Positions 1-9,582 of a stretch of 64,000 nucleotides of DNA are shown in pieces; the first letter of the stretch is position 1; the number at the start of each line of letters is the position of its first letter. A program made the position numbers and the translations under genes. The stretch spans positions 147,348 to 211,347 of the forward strand of contig NZ_LMVM01000038.1 of NCBI RefSeq assembly GCF_002287175.1, read 5' to 3'. The notes under the pieces were generated by a model. It had not been told where the DNA came from and did no database searches. It saw only the letters and a list, made by a program, of their open reading frames with translations. The stretch is from Methanobacterium bryantii. GTDB taxonomy: Archaea; Methanobacteriota; Methanobacteria; Methanobacteriales; Methanobacteriaceae.

Positions 1-685
1 CTTTAAACCGTTCTGCAATGTCTCTTGTAAGTCTTATATGAGGATCCTGATCTGGCCCTACAGGCACTACAGTTGGCTTTGGACCACCGCATTCTTCAGT
101 TTGAGGGAGAAGAATGTCTGCAACCTGAATCAGTGGAGCATACATATGGGCAATATTGGTGCTCCCTGAAAAGCCATAAATAGCCCTCATTTCATTAAAA
201 TTAACCTTTTTTGACAAAATATATGCAAGATCTCCAAGATTACGATTTTCTGACTGGAGATATACGTTTACATTTTCTTTTTCAAGATCCAAACCAAGAG
301 CTATATAATTTGTGATATACTCATAAATTGCAAGTTCTCTTGAGGCTTCAAAATCAATTCCCCTCGCAGAATAAGCTTCCATATCTGCTATAGGGATGTA
401 AATATCTGCCCCTTTTTTTTGATACCATATAAGCTGATCCACGATCATCTTATGGCCTATATGCATTTTTCCACTAGGCATCATCCCACTTACAACAGCA
501 AAATCACTTCCTTCCCTCATTGATTTAAGTATTCTCCCATAATCTCTCTGTCCAAAAATTATGTTCCTCTGCATTAAGTGATGAGGATTATTTATCTCTT
601 CTTTTAAATTCCCAAAGGGTTTAATTCCAAACTGTTTTGTAAGTTTTTCATAATCGATGATTGCTGAACTCCATGGATCTATCAA
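1..685 (-). CDS. trpS: Tryptophanyl-tRNA synthetase, partial (N-terminal part)
   Basis: Charges tRNA-Trp in the cytoplasm. The gene runs off the left edge, so only about 228 N-terminal residues are visible. The class I signature appears as PSGKMHIGHK (HIGH motif), followed by the Rossmann-fold catalytic domain and a GPDQDPHIRLTRDIAERF stretch typical of archaeal/eukaryotic-type TrpRS. The start is TTG at 683-685 (MIDPWSSA); the frame upstream reaches a stop with no ATG, and AGGTGATC lies just before the TTG. It is monocistronic as far as can be seen. The family call is firm; the missing C-terminus is a window effect. Confidence 0.93.
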   Translation of the reverse strand, partial: MIDPWSSAIIDYEKLTKQFGIKPFGNLKEEINNPHHLMQRNIIFGQRDYGRILKSMREGSDFAVVSGMMPSGKMHIGHKMIVDQLIWYQKKGADIYIPIADMEAYSARGIDFEASRELAIYEYITNYIALGLDLEKENVNVYLQSENRNLGDLAYILSKKVNFNEMRAIYGFSGSTNIAHMYAPLIQVADILLPQTEECGGPKPTVVPVGPDQDPHIRLTRDIAERFK

Positions 686-770
686 TTGATCACCTAATTA
701 AATTGAATATTAATATTTAATAATTTATTTTCATTTTATACATGAATAATAAAATTTGCATAGTCATATA

Positions 771-1046
771 ATATTATAACTCCTTTTATAAAAACATCAC
801 TGGAAATAGTTATGGCTCCCATTCTACAATTCCAAACACTCTAATTAAATTAAATATCATCCCGCTATACTTTTATAATAATGAATATGGTTATAATTCA
901 CTTTATAAAAATCACTGGGAAATTGGTTTATGTTTGTCCATTCTACAGTTCAACGTATCTCTAAACGATGTAATTTTATAACTATACACTTATCACAAAT
1001 AAATAAAAGTTGTGGTTATCATTTTAAAAAAATATCACAAGAAAAC
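771..1046 (-). repeat. Two decayed 120-bp tandem copies of the endA 3' end
   Basis: The last ~75 bp of the neighbouring endA gene and its downstream flank recur twice. The core reading CCATTCYACA on the plus strand lies at 1059 (gene), 939 and 819, exactly 120 bp apart. On the minus strand the relics still spell VEWTN and VEWEP-stop where the intact gene reads VEWTRP-stop. Upstream of the core the middle copy retains AATAAATAAAAG against CAAATAAAAG in the gene. The remaining bases are heavily diverged and carry stops. No other gene is seen between 686 and 1046. Confidence 0.6.
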
Positions 1047-1550
1047 TTATGGTCTTGTCCATTCCACATTATAATAAGTAATATCGTTTTCTTCGTCAAC
1101 CACAGCAAATAAAAGCTTTTTATTAACTCCATGAGCTACTCTTACATAACTTGAAAAATCAGATATCCGTATTTCATAATCCTCTGATGCTACTTTTACA
1201 AGAAAATCTGAGTGACCATCTCCAGGAGATTTCCCTCGCTCATAAAGCCTAAACTCAGAGCCGTATTTAAAGCCTGTCTTTACAACGTAGCCCCTGTTTC
1301 GAAGATCCCTGAAAACTATATATTTTGAGAATAGATCTTCTTTACGGATTATTTGAAACATTTCATCAAGTGGTACTTCTTTACCATCCTTTAAAATGCT
1401 TATTCTTTCATTTTCAGCCAGGTAAAGTGCCTCAATTAGTGAAAGTTGCAATCCTTCTTCACTCATGTTTCCATAATGACTTTTCTCGTGGAGTTTTGTC
1501 CCTTTTTTGTCTTTAATTATGACTACATTTTCGGATAGCTCTGCATCCAT
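1047..1550 (-). CDS. endA: tRNA-splicing endonuclease
   Basis: Cuts precursor tRNAs at bulge-helix-bulge motifs to release introns. The 167-residue length fits the homotetrameric archaeal form. The catalytic triad is visible: Tyr in FRLYERG, His in GDGHSDFLV and Lys in NKKLLFAVVD. The C-terminus ends YYNVEWTRP. I place the start at ATG 1548-1550 (MDAELSEN) because AGGTGA sits 6-7 bases upstream; the longer frame to 1595 would overlap hxlB and has no ribosome site. It lies 28 bp downstream of hxlB, so the two may be cotranscribed. Two degenerate tandem copies of its 3' end follow it. Confidence 0.92.
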   Translation of the reverse strand: MDAELSENVVIIKDKKGTKLHEKSHYGNMSEEGLQLSLIEALYLAENERISILKDGKEVPLDEMFQIIRKEDLFSKYIVFRDLRNRGYVVKTGFKYGSEFRLYERGKSPGDGHSDFLVKVASEDYEIRISDFSSYVRVAHGVNKKLLFAVVDEENDITYYNVEWTRP

Positions 1551-1578
1551 TTTTTTCACCTGCAAGTCCATAAGAAGA

Positions 1579-2163
1579 TTATTCAATTGTAGCATGTCTT
1601 CTCTTTAGATCAATTTCTTTTTTACCGAGACGAGCCATAAACTCCGCTATAAGCCCATCAAGAAATAGATGAGTACTGTCTTCAAAAAGAGTTCCCATAG
1701 GAGTTAAATCATCATACTGCCCCTTTAAAACATTTGAAGTATAATGTTTCCATGGTTCCTTAGTTTTACTGTCTATATTTATTATAATATCCAGACTTTC
1801 AGTCAATGTAGATTCCATATTTCCAGTTATCCCAATAACTTTAGCATTGGCTTCTTTTGCTGCTTTCCCCGCAAGTGTAACTGTTTTAGTTTCTCCAGAA
1901 CCAGATATGGCTATTAAAGAATCCACATCCCTAATTGCAGGAGTTGTAACATCCCCAACCACATAAACTGTAAATCCAAGGTGCATCAACCTCATTGCAA
2001 ACATTTTTCCCACTAATTCGGACCTTCCAGTACCTACAATAAATACACTGTCTGAATTTACAATTGTATCTATCATCTTAGAAACTTGTTCTTCATCGAT
2101 TCTTTCTATAACTTTAAGTGCATGTGTTGTTATTTCTTTAGCTGTTTTTTTTACGTATTCCAT
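1579..2163 (-). CDS. hxlB: 6-phospho-3-hexuloisomerase
   Basis: Isomerises 3-hexulose 6-phosphate and fructose 6-phosphate in the ribulose monophosphate pathway. In methanogens this pathway, run in reverse, supplies ribulose 5-phosphate where the oxidative pentose phosphate route is missing. The 194-residue protein is a single SIS domain: an FIVGTGRSELVGKMFAMRL phosphosugar-binding stretch near residues 42-60 and a SGSGETKTV loop near 87-95. The partner hexulose-phosphate synthase (hps, often fused to fae) is not in the window. The start ATG is preceded by GGGAATAAAG. The start of endA follows at a short distance. Confidence 0.9.
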   Translation of the reverse strand: MEYVKKTAKEITTHALKVIERIDEEQVSKMIDTIVNSDSVFIVGTGRSELVGKMFAMRLMHLGFTVYVVGDVTTPAIRDVDSLIAISGSGETKTVTLAGKAAKEANAKVIGITGNMESTLTESLDIIINIDSKTKEPWKHYTSNVLKGQYDDLTPMGTLFEDSTHLFLDGLIAEFMARLGKKEIDLKRRHATIE

Positions 2164-2345
2164 CTTTATTCCCTGTTTAATTTAGTTATTACTATTAAAT
2201 CCAAGTATTTTACCTGCCAACCTGCAACCATTTATTTGCTGGTTGATCAGGAATACCATAATTAAAAGCACTGCTATTTGTACCTACAAACCTAATGTTG
2301 ATTAAAATTTTTTAATTTTTTGATAATTAATTAAAAACACTGAAC

Positions 2346-3014
2346 TTAAAGCCCAGTTATTCTTAAACCTGCAAATTTAATTTTATTTCGAATATTAAGA
2401 TTTATAAGTAGTGGAGTTAGTTTTTCAACCATTCTTGCATTTTCAAGCGGGCCACAATCTACAGATCTTATTTTTGGAATCTTTTCTGCAAGTGTCATCA
2501 CTGTTTTTCTAGCTTCTTCATCATCACCAGATACAAGACAGTCGCAGTCTACATCCCTTTTAACGTTTAATAAACTTGGAGCACTTATATTGTTAAAAGC
2601 AGAAACTACCCTGGCGTCTGTATTTTCAAGTAATTCAGCAGTTCTCTCAGCTGCAGAACCCTGCCATACATCCACATATCGTGTTGGCCTGCCTCCTAAA
2701 CAGCCGTCCAATGGAACTGTTGCATCAATAACTATTTTATCCCCAATGAATTCTTTTATACTTTTAAGGGTTATTATTTGAGCCTGTAGAGGCACTGTTA
2801 GCAGTATAATATCTCCTTCTTTTGCTGCATCCACATTAGTTGAACCGCAGATATTTGAAACTTCACCTTCTAACATTTCTTTTACAGTGTTTACAGCACT
2901 CTCTGCCTTTTTTGCATCTCTCGACCCAATTATAATATCTTCGCCTGCTTTCACGAACCTTAACGCTAAACCAAGTCCCTGATCTCCTGTTCCACCTATT
3001 ATTGCAATTTTCAT
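2346..3014 (-). CDS. npdG: F420H2:NADP+ oxidoreductase
   Basis: Transfers hydride between coenzyme F420H2 and NADP+, supplying NADPH for biosynthesis in methanogens. The N-terminus MKIAIIGGTGDQGLGLALRF is the Rossmann dinucleotide-binding loop of the Fno family, followed by an IIGSRDAKKAE segment consistent with NADP phosphate binding. Length from this start is 222 residues, normal for the family. The start is ATG 3012-3014, just after GGGAGAT; the longer frame to 3107 has no ribosome site. It is a single gene with AT-rich flanks. The last residues (about 20) look slightly unusual but the frame is intact. Confidence 0.92.
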   Translation of the reverse strand: MKIAIIGGTGDQGLGLALRFVKAGEDIIIGSRDAKKAESAVNTVKEMLEGEVSNICGSTNVDAAKEGDIILLTVPLQAQIITLKSIKEFIGDKIVIDATVPLDGCLGGRPTRYVDVWQGSAAERTAELLENTDARVVSAFNNISAPSLLNVKRDVDCDCLVSGDDEEARKTVMTLAEKIPKIRSVDCGPLENARMVEKLTPLLINLNIRNKIKFAGLRITGL

Positions 3015-3328
3015 AAAAAGATCTCCCTTTTGCCTAAATTTACACCTTAAAAAAGGATAATTGTTTTTATGTTTAACTTTATAAAAACCTTTTTCTAAAT
3101 AGTACAATAATCAATTTTTAGATATAACTCCCTGAAAGAGATAATATTTTGATTCAACTTATTTAAAGACAGAAATTAATACCAACTGAAAATATAAAAC
3201 GATTCTATTACAGTTGAAGCTAAGTCAAGAAGTAAATTAAACACAAATCAAAATTAAAATTTAATCACGAGTAAATCTAGATAAATAACTATATAAGCTA
3301 TTTCATAAATGTGAATGATTCACTGCAT
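3015..3328. other. AT-rich intergenic region with no recognised element
   Basis: About 310 bp of very AT-rich sequence upstream of npdG. It must hold the npdG promoter, but I see no unique TATA element, inverted repeat or open frame that I would defend. A relic reading frame begins at its right edge. Confidence 0.5.
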
Positions 3329-3551
3329 TTATTTTTTTATAAAATCCCCTAATAAATTATTTATTTCAATTTCTTCTTCCAGTGATTCTTCTTTATACTC
3401 ATTGATACGTACCCATATGAAGTTCTTTTGAACAGCAAAAATAATGTCACTTGTCCATCAATATTTTAGCAAATTCATTAGTGTCTTCCTGGTTTTTAAG
3501 ATGTATATACCTTGTATAAATAATTGTTAACAGTTCATTCTCTACTTTCAT
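3329..3551 (-). pseudogene. Small unknown gene interrupted by a frameshift
   Basis: On the minus strand, ATG at 3549-3551 opens a frame reading MKVENELLTIIYTRY, continuing to ILMDK, where it meets TGA. Skipping one base at AAG-T-GAC restores a second open frame, DIIFAVQKNFIWVRINEYK, running through an acidic segment to a stop at 3329-3331. The two halves together make a plausible protein of about 74 residues with coherent composition. It may be a pseudogene, a sequencing error or, less likely, a +1 recoding site. No family is recognised and no strong ribosome-binding site is seen. Confidence 0.4.
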
Positions 3552-3685
3552 AACATTTTATTATATTTGTAATATTTAGTTATAGTATCTTAAGAAAAAC
3601 TTATCATTACTTTTCAAATGCTCTACCACAACCCCTGATACTATCTTTAACCTTATAATAGATTGCATTAAAGGAGGTCCACAAC

Positions 3686-4087
3686 ATGCGATTTAGCGTT
3701 ATTAAATATGAAGAGGAAAAAACAGCTTACTACAACCCCAAAGCCTTTTATAGGGATGAAAACATGATTATATTCCCTTTTGAAGAATTTGACAACTTCT
3801 ATAATGAAATGGTACAGAATTTAAATGTTGTTAAAAATATTTTAAACGAGGCTCTAAGTTCCGACTCACCCCATCCTCCAATAAGAGATTTAGAACGAGT
3901 AGAAGACTGGATAAACCTTATATCAGAAGATGTGGACCTCCTACTTAAATTTAAAATGCAAAGTACACTTGGATCCTTCAGGAGCAGGAATTCAGCCAGA
4001 ACTAAACTTTCATTCAGAAACCCCCCGATAGAAAGTACCCTTCCAACATGCCCTAAAGAAGAGATTCAGTGTCTAATGGGATTATAG
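3686..4087 (+). CDS. Conserved hypothetical protein, 133 aa
   Basis: No family recognised. The start is well defined by AAAGGAGG seven to nine bases before ATG. The protein is soluble, with no signal peptide or membrane segment. Residues 31-60 (FPFEEFDNFYNEMVQNLNV) and 70-95 (RDLERVEDWINLISEDVDLL) look helical and acidic. The C-terminal 40 residues are basic and Ser/Arg-rich (SFRSRNSARTKLSFRN) and hold two cysteines (TCPKEEIQC). This layout could suit a small nucleic-acid or partner-binding protein, but that is a guess. It stands alone between divergent or convergent neighbours. Confidence 0.7.
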   Translation: MRFSVIKYEEEKTAYYNPKAFYRDENMIIFPFEEFDNFYNEMVQNLNVVKNILNEALSSDSPHPPIRDLERVEDWINLISEDVDLLLKFKMQSTLGSFRSRNSARTKLSFRNPPIESTLPTCPKEEIQCLMGL

Positions 4088-4193
4088 GACGAGATTGAAC
4101 TTGCAAATTGTTTAAAATATATGCAAGTTCATGATCCAAATCCATTTAACTTTGAATAGTTTAAAATTCAAAGAATTTAAAAATAGAACGAAA

Positions 4194-4946
4194 CTAATCT
4201 ACTAATTTTTTAATATAATCAAGACTTTCCAAAATTTCATCCTTGTTTGTAACTTCTACAACAAGTACCCCCTCAAAGTTCTTCTTATTCAGACCTTCAA
4301 AGAGTGATTTAAAATCAATGTCTTTGCTTCCAACTGCATTATGGTTATCAAAGGACCCATCATTGTCGCTCAGGTGGAAGTGTCCGATGTTATCATATTT
4401 TAAAATTTCACCAATAGATACACCTGCATTATATGCATGCCCAACGTCGATCGTCATGAGCGCTCCAATCTCCTGAACTAACTCATTAAGTTCATCAAGA
4501 CCTTTACAAGTCATTCCTTCCATGTCAGGCATGTTTTCAACACACAGCTTTATTCCATGCTCTTCAGCAAATTTTGAGCATTCTTTAAGTGAAATTAAAC
4601 TGCTTTCCTTGATTTTTTCTGGAAATTTCCGTGCCAAAAATGCCATATGGCCAGGGTGCACAACTACTATCTCTGAATCCATTTTAGAAGCTAAATCAAT
4701 TGAACTTTTCACTTCTTCAACTGAAGCCTTTCGTATGGACTCATTTAAAGAAGCGATATTGATATCAGAAAGAGGAGCATGTATGCTTGTTTTTATATTA
4801 TAAGAATTTACAATATCTGGATCTATCCTGTTATAAGGATATTCCATCATTAATTCACAATATTTGACATTTATACTTTCTAAATAGTCCAGTATCTCTT
4901 TAAGGGACATTGGAAACAGTGCAAGTGTTGATACTCCAATTTTCAT
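4194..4946 (-). CDS. Sugar phosphate isomerase/epimerase-like TIM-barrel protein
   Basis: A 250-residue protein of the xylose isomerase-like/AP endonuclease 2 TIM-barrel superfamily. It begins MKIGVSTLALFPMSLKEIL, has SIHAPLSD and VVVHPGH strand ends, and likely metal ligands Glu in LCVENMP, Asp-His in TIDVGHAYN and His/Asp in GHFHLSDNDG, with a final VVEV strand. The substrate is unknown; similar proteins are annotated as sugar isomerases or as endonuclease IV-like. I start at ATG 4944-4946 because TTGGTGAT lies just upstream; the longer frame starts inside that site. It is a single gene downstream of the PIN/ATPase gene. Confidence 0.8.
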   Translation of the reverse strand: MKIGVSTLALFPMSLKEILDYLESINVKYCELMMEYPYNRIDPDIVNSYNIKTSIHAPLSDINIASLNESIRKASVEEVKSSIDLASKMDSEIVVVHPGHMAFLARKFPEKIKESSLISLKECSKFAEEHGIKLCVENMPDMEGMTCKGLDELNELVQEIGALMTIDVGHAYNAGVSIGEILKYDNIGHFHLSDNDGSFDNHNAVGSKDIDFKSLFEGLNKKNFEGVLVVEVTNKDEILESLDYIKKLVD

Positions 4947-5018
4947 GATTATCACCAAAAATAAGTTGGGATTAAATAATATTTAATTCCAGCTCTGATA
5001 TTTATAGAATTCAAAGTT

Positions 5019-6842
5019 TTATTCGTTTCTAACCCTGGCCTCTATAGGGATATTTCTTTTAAGTGCATCCATTATGATGCCCGCAAGTTCTATATCCTTT
5101 TTAATTTTAATGGTACCTTTTTTACCAACTGTTGCAGTAAATAAGTATTCATCTTTCACCAAAATATCAAAAGGAGTGCCTATATTATCTTTACCAAAGT
5201 TCAGTACCACATAATTTCCAGAAAGCTGGACATCTACATTAAACATTTCTTCATTTCCACTTGATCTAAATGGTTCAACACCTATGCTTATTCCTATTCT
5301 TCTTTCAACTTCGTCAATTGTCTTTCCTTTTTTACCTATAAGCTTTGGAATATATTCTTCATCCATCCAGACAGTGACACGTTTGTCCGATTTCATGTCA
5401 ACTTCAACACGGGCCCCTGGAACTGTTTTCTTAATCTCTTTTATTATTTCACGTTCTGCAATCTTTTGAACTGGAGTTTTCTCATAAGTGGTTACTCCCA
5501 CTTCCATAACAATGGTTTGCTCACCATAGGTGTATATCTCATGTGTAAGGTCTCCAGTATCAAAATTACGGATTTCTATAACTGGTCTTGAGAGATCTGC
5601 CTCCAGCATTCCAGATGGAACTTTTACAGTAAGTGCAACATCATAAACTGCTTCCACATTTCCATTATTTATAAAAATAGTTGTGTCTACAATTGATGGG
5701 ATTATTCCAAGTTCTACCCTTCCAAGTATCCTTTGAATTGCATCTATAGGTTTTGTAGCATGCACAACACCAATCATGCCCACCCCTGCAAGTCTCATGT
5801 CTGCAAATATCCTGAAATCCCTTGTTTTCCTTAATTCATCATATATAGTATAATCAGGACGTACAAGCAGTAGTATATCTGCTGTTTTCTCCATACTCCG
5901 CTCTAAAGGTGCGTATTGAGTTATTTCCGCGCTGACCTGTAAATCACGTGGTGATTCCATAGTTTTGACAATAGAGTTGAGGTTTTTACTATAAAATTCT
6001 GCAATTGCCTGGGCAAAAGTAGTTTTACCTGCACCAGGTGGACCTGCAATTAATATTCCTTTAGCTCTTTCCCTTAATCTCTCAATAAGCTTATCTGAAA
6101 GTCTATAATCATTTAGAAATACCTTTGCCACGGGTCTTACTACTGTTATCTCAAATCCATCAGAAAAAGGGGGCCTTGCAATTGATATCCTGTATTCTCT
6201 AAACTGAACAACAGTCGCACCTTCTCTTTCTATCTCAATAAAACTTTTAAAGTCACTTTTTGTCCTTTCCATAATTTCTTTAGCCATACGTTCAATTTCC
6301 GGATATGCTAAAGGTCTAGAACCTATTTTGACAAGTTTTATGTTTCCAGGAGTTCCCTTTTTTGCCATTGGAACTACATCTTCTTTTAAGTGAACAGACA
6401 TGGTCTCATCGTCAAAGAACTTAGCTATTTCAAGTTCTGTGTATCCAATCATTTCCTGTTTCAGATAAATAACTTCAAGTCCCTGGGCTTTTGCAACTTC
6501 CATTTGAACTCTATCACTGGTAATCAGTGTAGATTCCGTTTTTTGAGCCGTATCTCTTATCATAGCATCTATTTCTCCGCCTTTTGCCAGAGATATCTGC
6601 TCAAGAGTTGGTCTTTTACCAATGTAAATTAAATCTATAATTCCATCATTGTAAAGTTCCTGGAGATTCTTTAACTCTTCCAAACCGTTGAATCCAGTTT
6701 CTCTTCCCCTATTTGCCTGGTTTTCCAATTCAGATACAACTGCTTCAGGAATTACTACTTCACATCCCTTAAATTCATCTTCCTGGACAATTTTAGTAAT
6801 TCGTCCATCCACAATAACGCTAGTATCTGGAACTATTTTCAT
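5019..6842 (-). CDS. PIN domain - ATPase - KH domain protein
   Basis: A 607-residue archaeal fusion. Residues 1-130 form a PIN nuclease-like domain with acidic residues in PDTSV (D6), GEIDAMI (D92) and TSDR (D110). Residues 230-450 are a PilT/VirB11-like ATPase: Walker A GPPGAGKTT at 267-275, then a LLLVRPDYTIYDELRKT Walker B region and a GVVHATKP sensor stretch. A KH RNA-binding domain near 495-525 carries PKLIGKKGKTIDEVE. The combination suggests an RNA-processing or ribosome-linked ATPase, but the role is unproven. The start is ATG 6840-6842 after GGAGA. It lies 42 bp downstream of hisI. Confidence 0.88.
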   Translation of the reverse strand: MKIVPDTSVIVDGRITKIVQEDEFKGCEVVIPEAVVSELENQANRGRETGFNGLEELKNLQELYNDGIIDLIYIGKRPTLEQISLAKGGEIDAMIRDTAQKTESTLITSDRVQMEVAKAQGLEVIYLKQEMIGYTELEIAKFFDDETMSVHLKEDVVPMAKKGTPGNIKLVKIGSRPLAYPEIERMAKEIMERTKSDFKSFIEIEREGATVVQFREYRISIARPPFSDGFEITVVRPVAKVFLNDYRLSDKLIERLRERAKGILIAGPPGAGKTTFAQAIAEFYSKNLNSIVKTMESPRDLQVSAEITQYAPLERSMEKTADILLLVRPDYTIYDELRKTRDFRIFADMRLAGVGMIGVVHATKPIDAIQRILGRVELGIIPSIVDTTIFINNGNVEAVYDVALTVKVPSGMLEADLSRPVIEIRNFDTGDLTHEIYTYGEQTIVMEVGVTTYEKTPVQKIAEREIIKEIKKTVPGARVEVDMKSDKRVTVWMDEEYIPKLIGKKGKTIDEVERRIGISIGVEPFRSSGNEEMFNVDVQLSGNYVVLNFGKDNIGTPFDILVKDEYLFTATVGKKGTIKIKKDIELAGIIMDALKRNIPIEARVRNE

Positions 6843-6884
6843 TTTATTTTCTCTCCATAAATTTTTAAACAAAGATATGCAATC

Positions 6885-7283
6885 TTAACTTTTATCATAA
6901 ACTTCATCTGGATTAAATACTTTATTTCCTACAATTTCCAGTTCATCATCTATTACTTTCCTGAAAAAGCAGGATTCATACCCTTCATGGCAGGCCCCGC
7001 CTTTTTGGCTAACTTTAATAAGGACCGCATCTTCATCACAATCAACACGTATCTCTTCAACGTGCTGGAAATTGCCTGAACTTTCTCCTTTAAGCCAGAG
7101 CTTCTGGCGTGAAGTACTCCAGTAGTGTGCTTTTTTTGTTTCTATTGTCTTTTTAAGGGCTTCTTCATTCATGTAAGCCACCATAAGGACTTCAGAAGTT
7201 TTATAATCCTGTGCTATTGCTATGACTAAGTTTTGATCGCCTACTTTGTGTCTAAAATTAAAATTGCATTTTTCCGTTTTCAT
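6885..7283 (-). CDS. hisI: Phosphoribosyl-AMP cyclohydrolase
   Basis: Opens the adenine ring of phosphoribosyl-AMP, the third step of histidine synthesis. The 132-residue length matches the stand-alone archaeal/proteobacterial enzyme without the HisE fusion. Signature parts are VAYMNEEALKKTIET, YWSTSRQKLWLKGESSGN and the metal-binding DCDEDAVLIKV with Cys in GGACHEGYESCFFR. ATG abuts the hisS stop codon (TAA then ATG), so the two are translationally coupled. The hisS-hisI pairing joins histidine supply with its use. Confidence 0.95.
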   Translation of the reverse strand: MKTEKCNFNFRHKVGDQNLVIAIAQDYKTSEVLMVAYMNEEALKKTIETKKAHYWSTSRQKLWLKGESSGNFQHVEEIRVDCDEDAVLIKVSQKGGACHEGYESCFFRKVIDDELEIVGNKVFNPDEVYDKS

Positions 7284-8579
<1,296 letters not shown>

Positions 8580-8736
8580 TATAATCCTCCAAATCAAAAT
8601 AAATAGATCGCATATTGTTAAATCTAAAAAAATGATATTTTTTGATACTCTTTAAGTATCTATAAAATTCATTTAAAATAATTTTGCAAAATTTAAAAAG
8701 TTACAGAAAAGTTGATCTAATTTTGAACACAATATC

Positions 8737-9399
8737 TCATTCATAGTACTTCAAATACTCCCTCATCATTTTAGGGAATGATTTTGCGCTTAAAAATCTC
8801 AGCCCGAGCCTTTCAGCCCAAACTTTTATACCCTCATCGGCTGCCACAACTCCTGCTCCTAACTCCTTAGCAAGAAGCAGACAATCAAGATCAGGAGCAC
8901 TGTCAAGAGTACCTTTTCTTAATGCAGCCCTGTATTTTTTTCTAAAGTCTTTTATAGCACTTCCAAGAACTTCAAATTCAATGTCTGATTTTTCCTGCCC
9001 TCTTCCTAATCTAACCATAGATTCTACAGCAGTTTCCCATATGGCATTTTCTGATATTTTCATACCTTTGTTCATCCTTTCCCTCATGTCATGGACATAC
9101 TCATAGAATATTTCAGAAGGTATTTTAGTATCATATCTATTTGGGCTTTTTTTTACAATCCATGTCTCTGTTTTTACCAGTATATCTTCAGGGCATTCGT
9201 ACCTAGTCATATAATTTATAAATTCTTTATAAGTAATAGGAGGCATGTGACAGCTCATGTTAAGTTTTATCCTTGATTTAGCAATTAAATCTACTAAAAT
9301 ATCCACAGTAGTGGCCAGGTCTCCTTCTCCAATTTCATCTCTAAGCTGTGTATCTGTAAATGCAGTTGTATCCAACACAAACCTCTGTTTTGCAGGCAT
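8737..9399 (-). CDS. RNA-free ribonuclease P (HARP family, UPF0278 PIN protein)
   Basis: A 220-residue PIN-domain protein of the family first annotated as RNA ligase partner and later shown, through the Aquifex homologue, to be a protein-only RNase P (HARP) that trims tRNA 5' leaders. Visible features: RFVLDTTAFTD (first acidic residue), the helical insertion at residues 90-150, and the C-terminal acidic cluster SAPDLDCLLLAKELGAGVVAADEGIKVWA. Start ATG follows GAGGGAG. Most archaea carrying HARP also have ribonucleoprotein RNase P, so its cellular role here is probably auxiliary. It is a single gene, divergent from aroE. Confidence 0.85.
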   Translation of the reverse strand: MPAKQRFVLDTTAFTDTQLRDEIGEGDLATTVDILVDLIAKSRIKLNMSCHMPPITYKEFINYMTRYECPEDILVKTETWIVKKSPNRYDTKIPSEIFYEYVHDMRERMNKGMKISENAIWETAVESMVRLGRGQEKSDIEFEVLGSAIKDFRKKYRAALRKGTLDSAPDLDCLLLAKELGAGVVAADEGIKVWAERLGLRFLSAKSFPKMMREYLKYYE

Positions 9400-9582
9400 T
9401 ATACTCCCTCGATATCTGAAAATACCATATCCTTTAAATTATATCTTAAATTAAATGATACTCCTTTAGCTTAATTAAATATATAACTATTCCTGAATTA
9501 TAACATGATCTAATTCTAACTACATTAATTTTTATCTAATAAACAATATAAAATGTTCTAAGAACCAATAAATGTGATAGAA

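Noticed and set aside
930..1112. 60-codon plus-strand frame after trpS
   Set aside because: It covers the decayed endA copies and the endA end in antisense, with no ribosome site.
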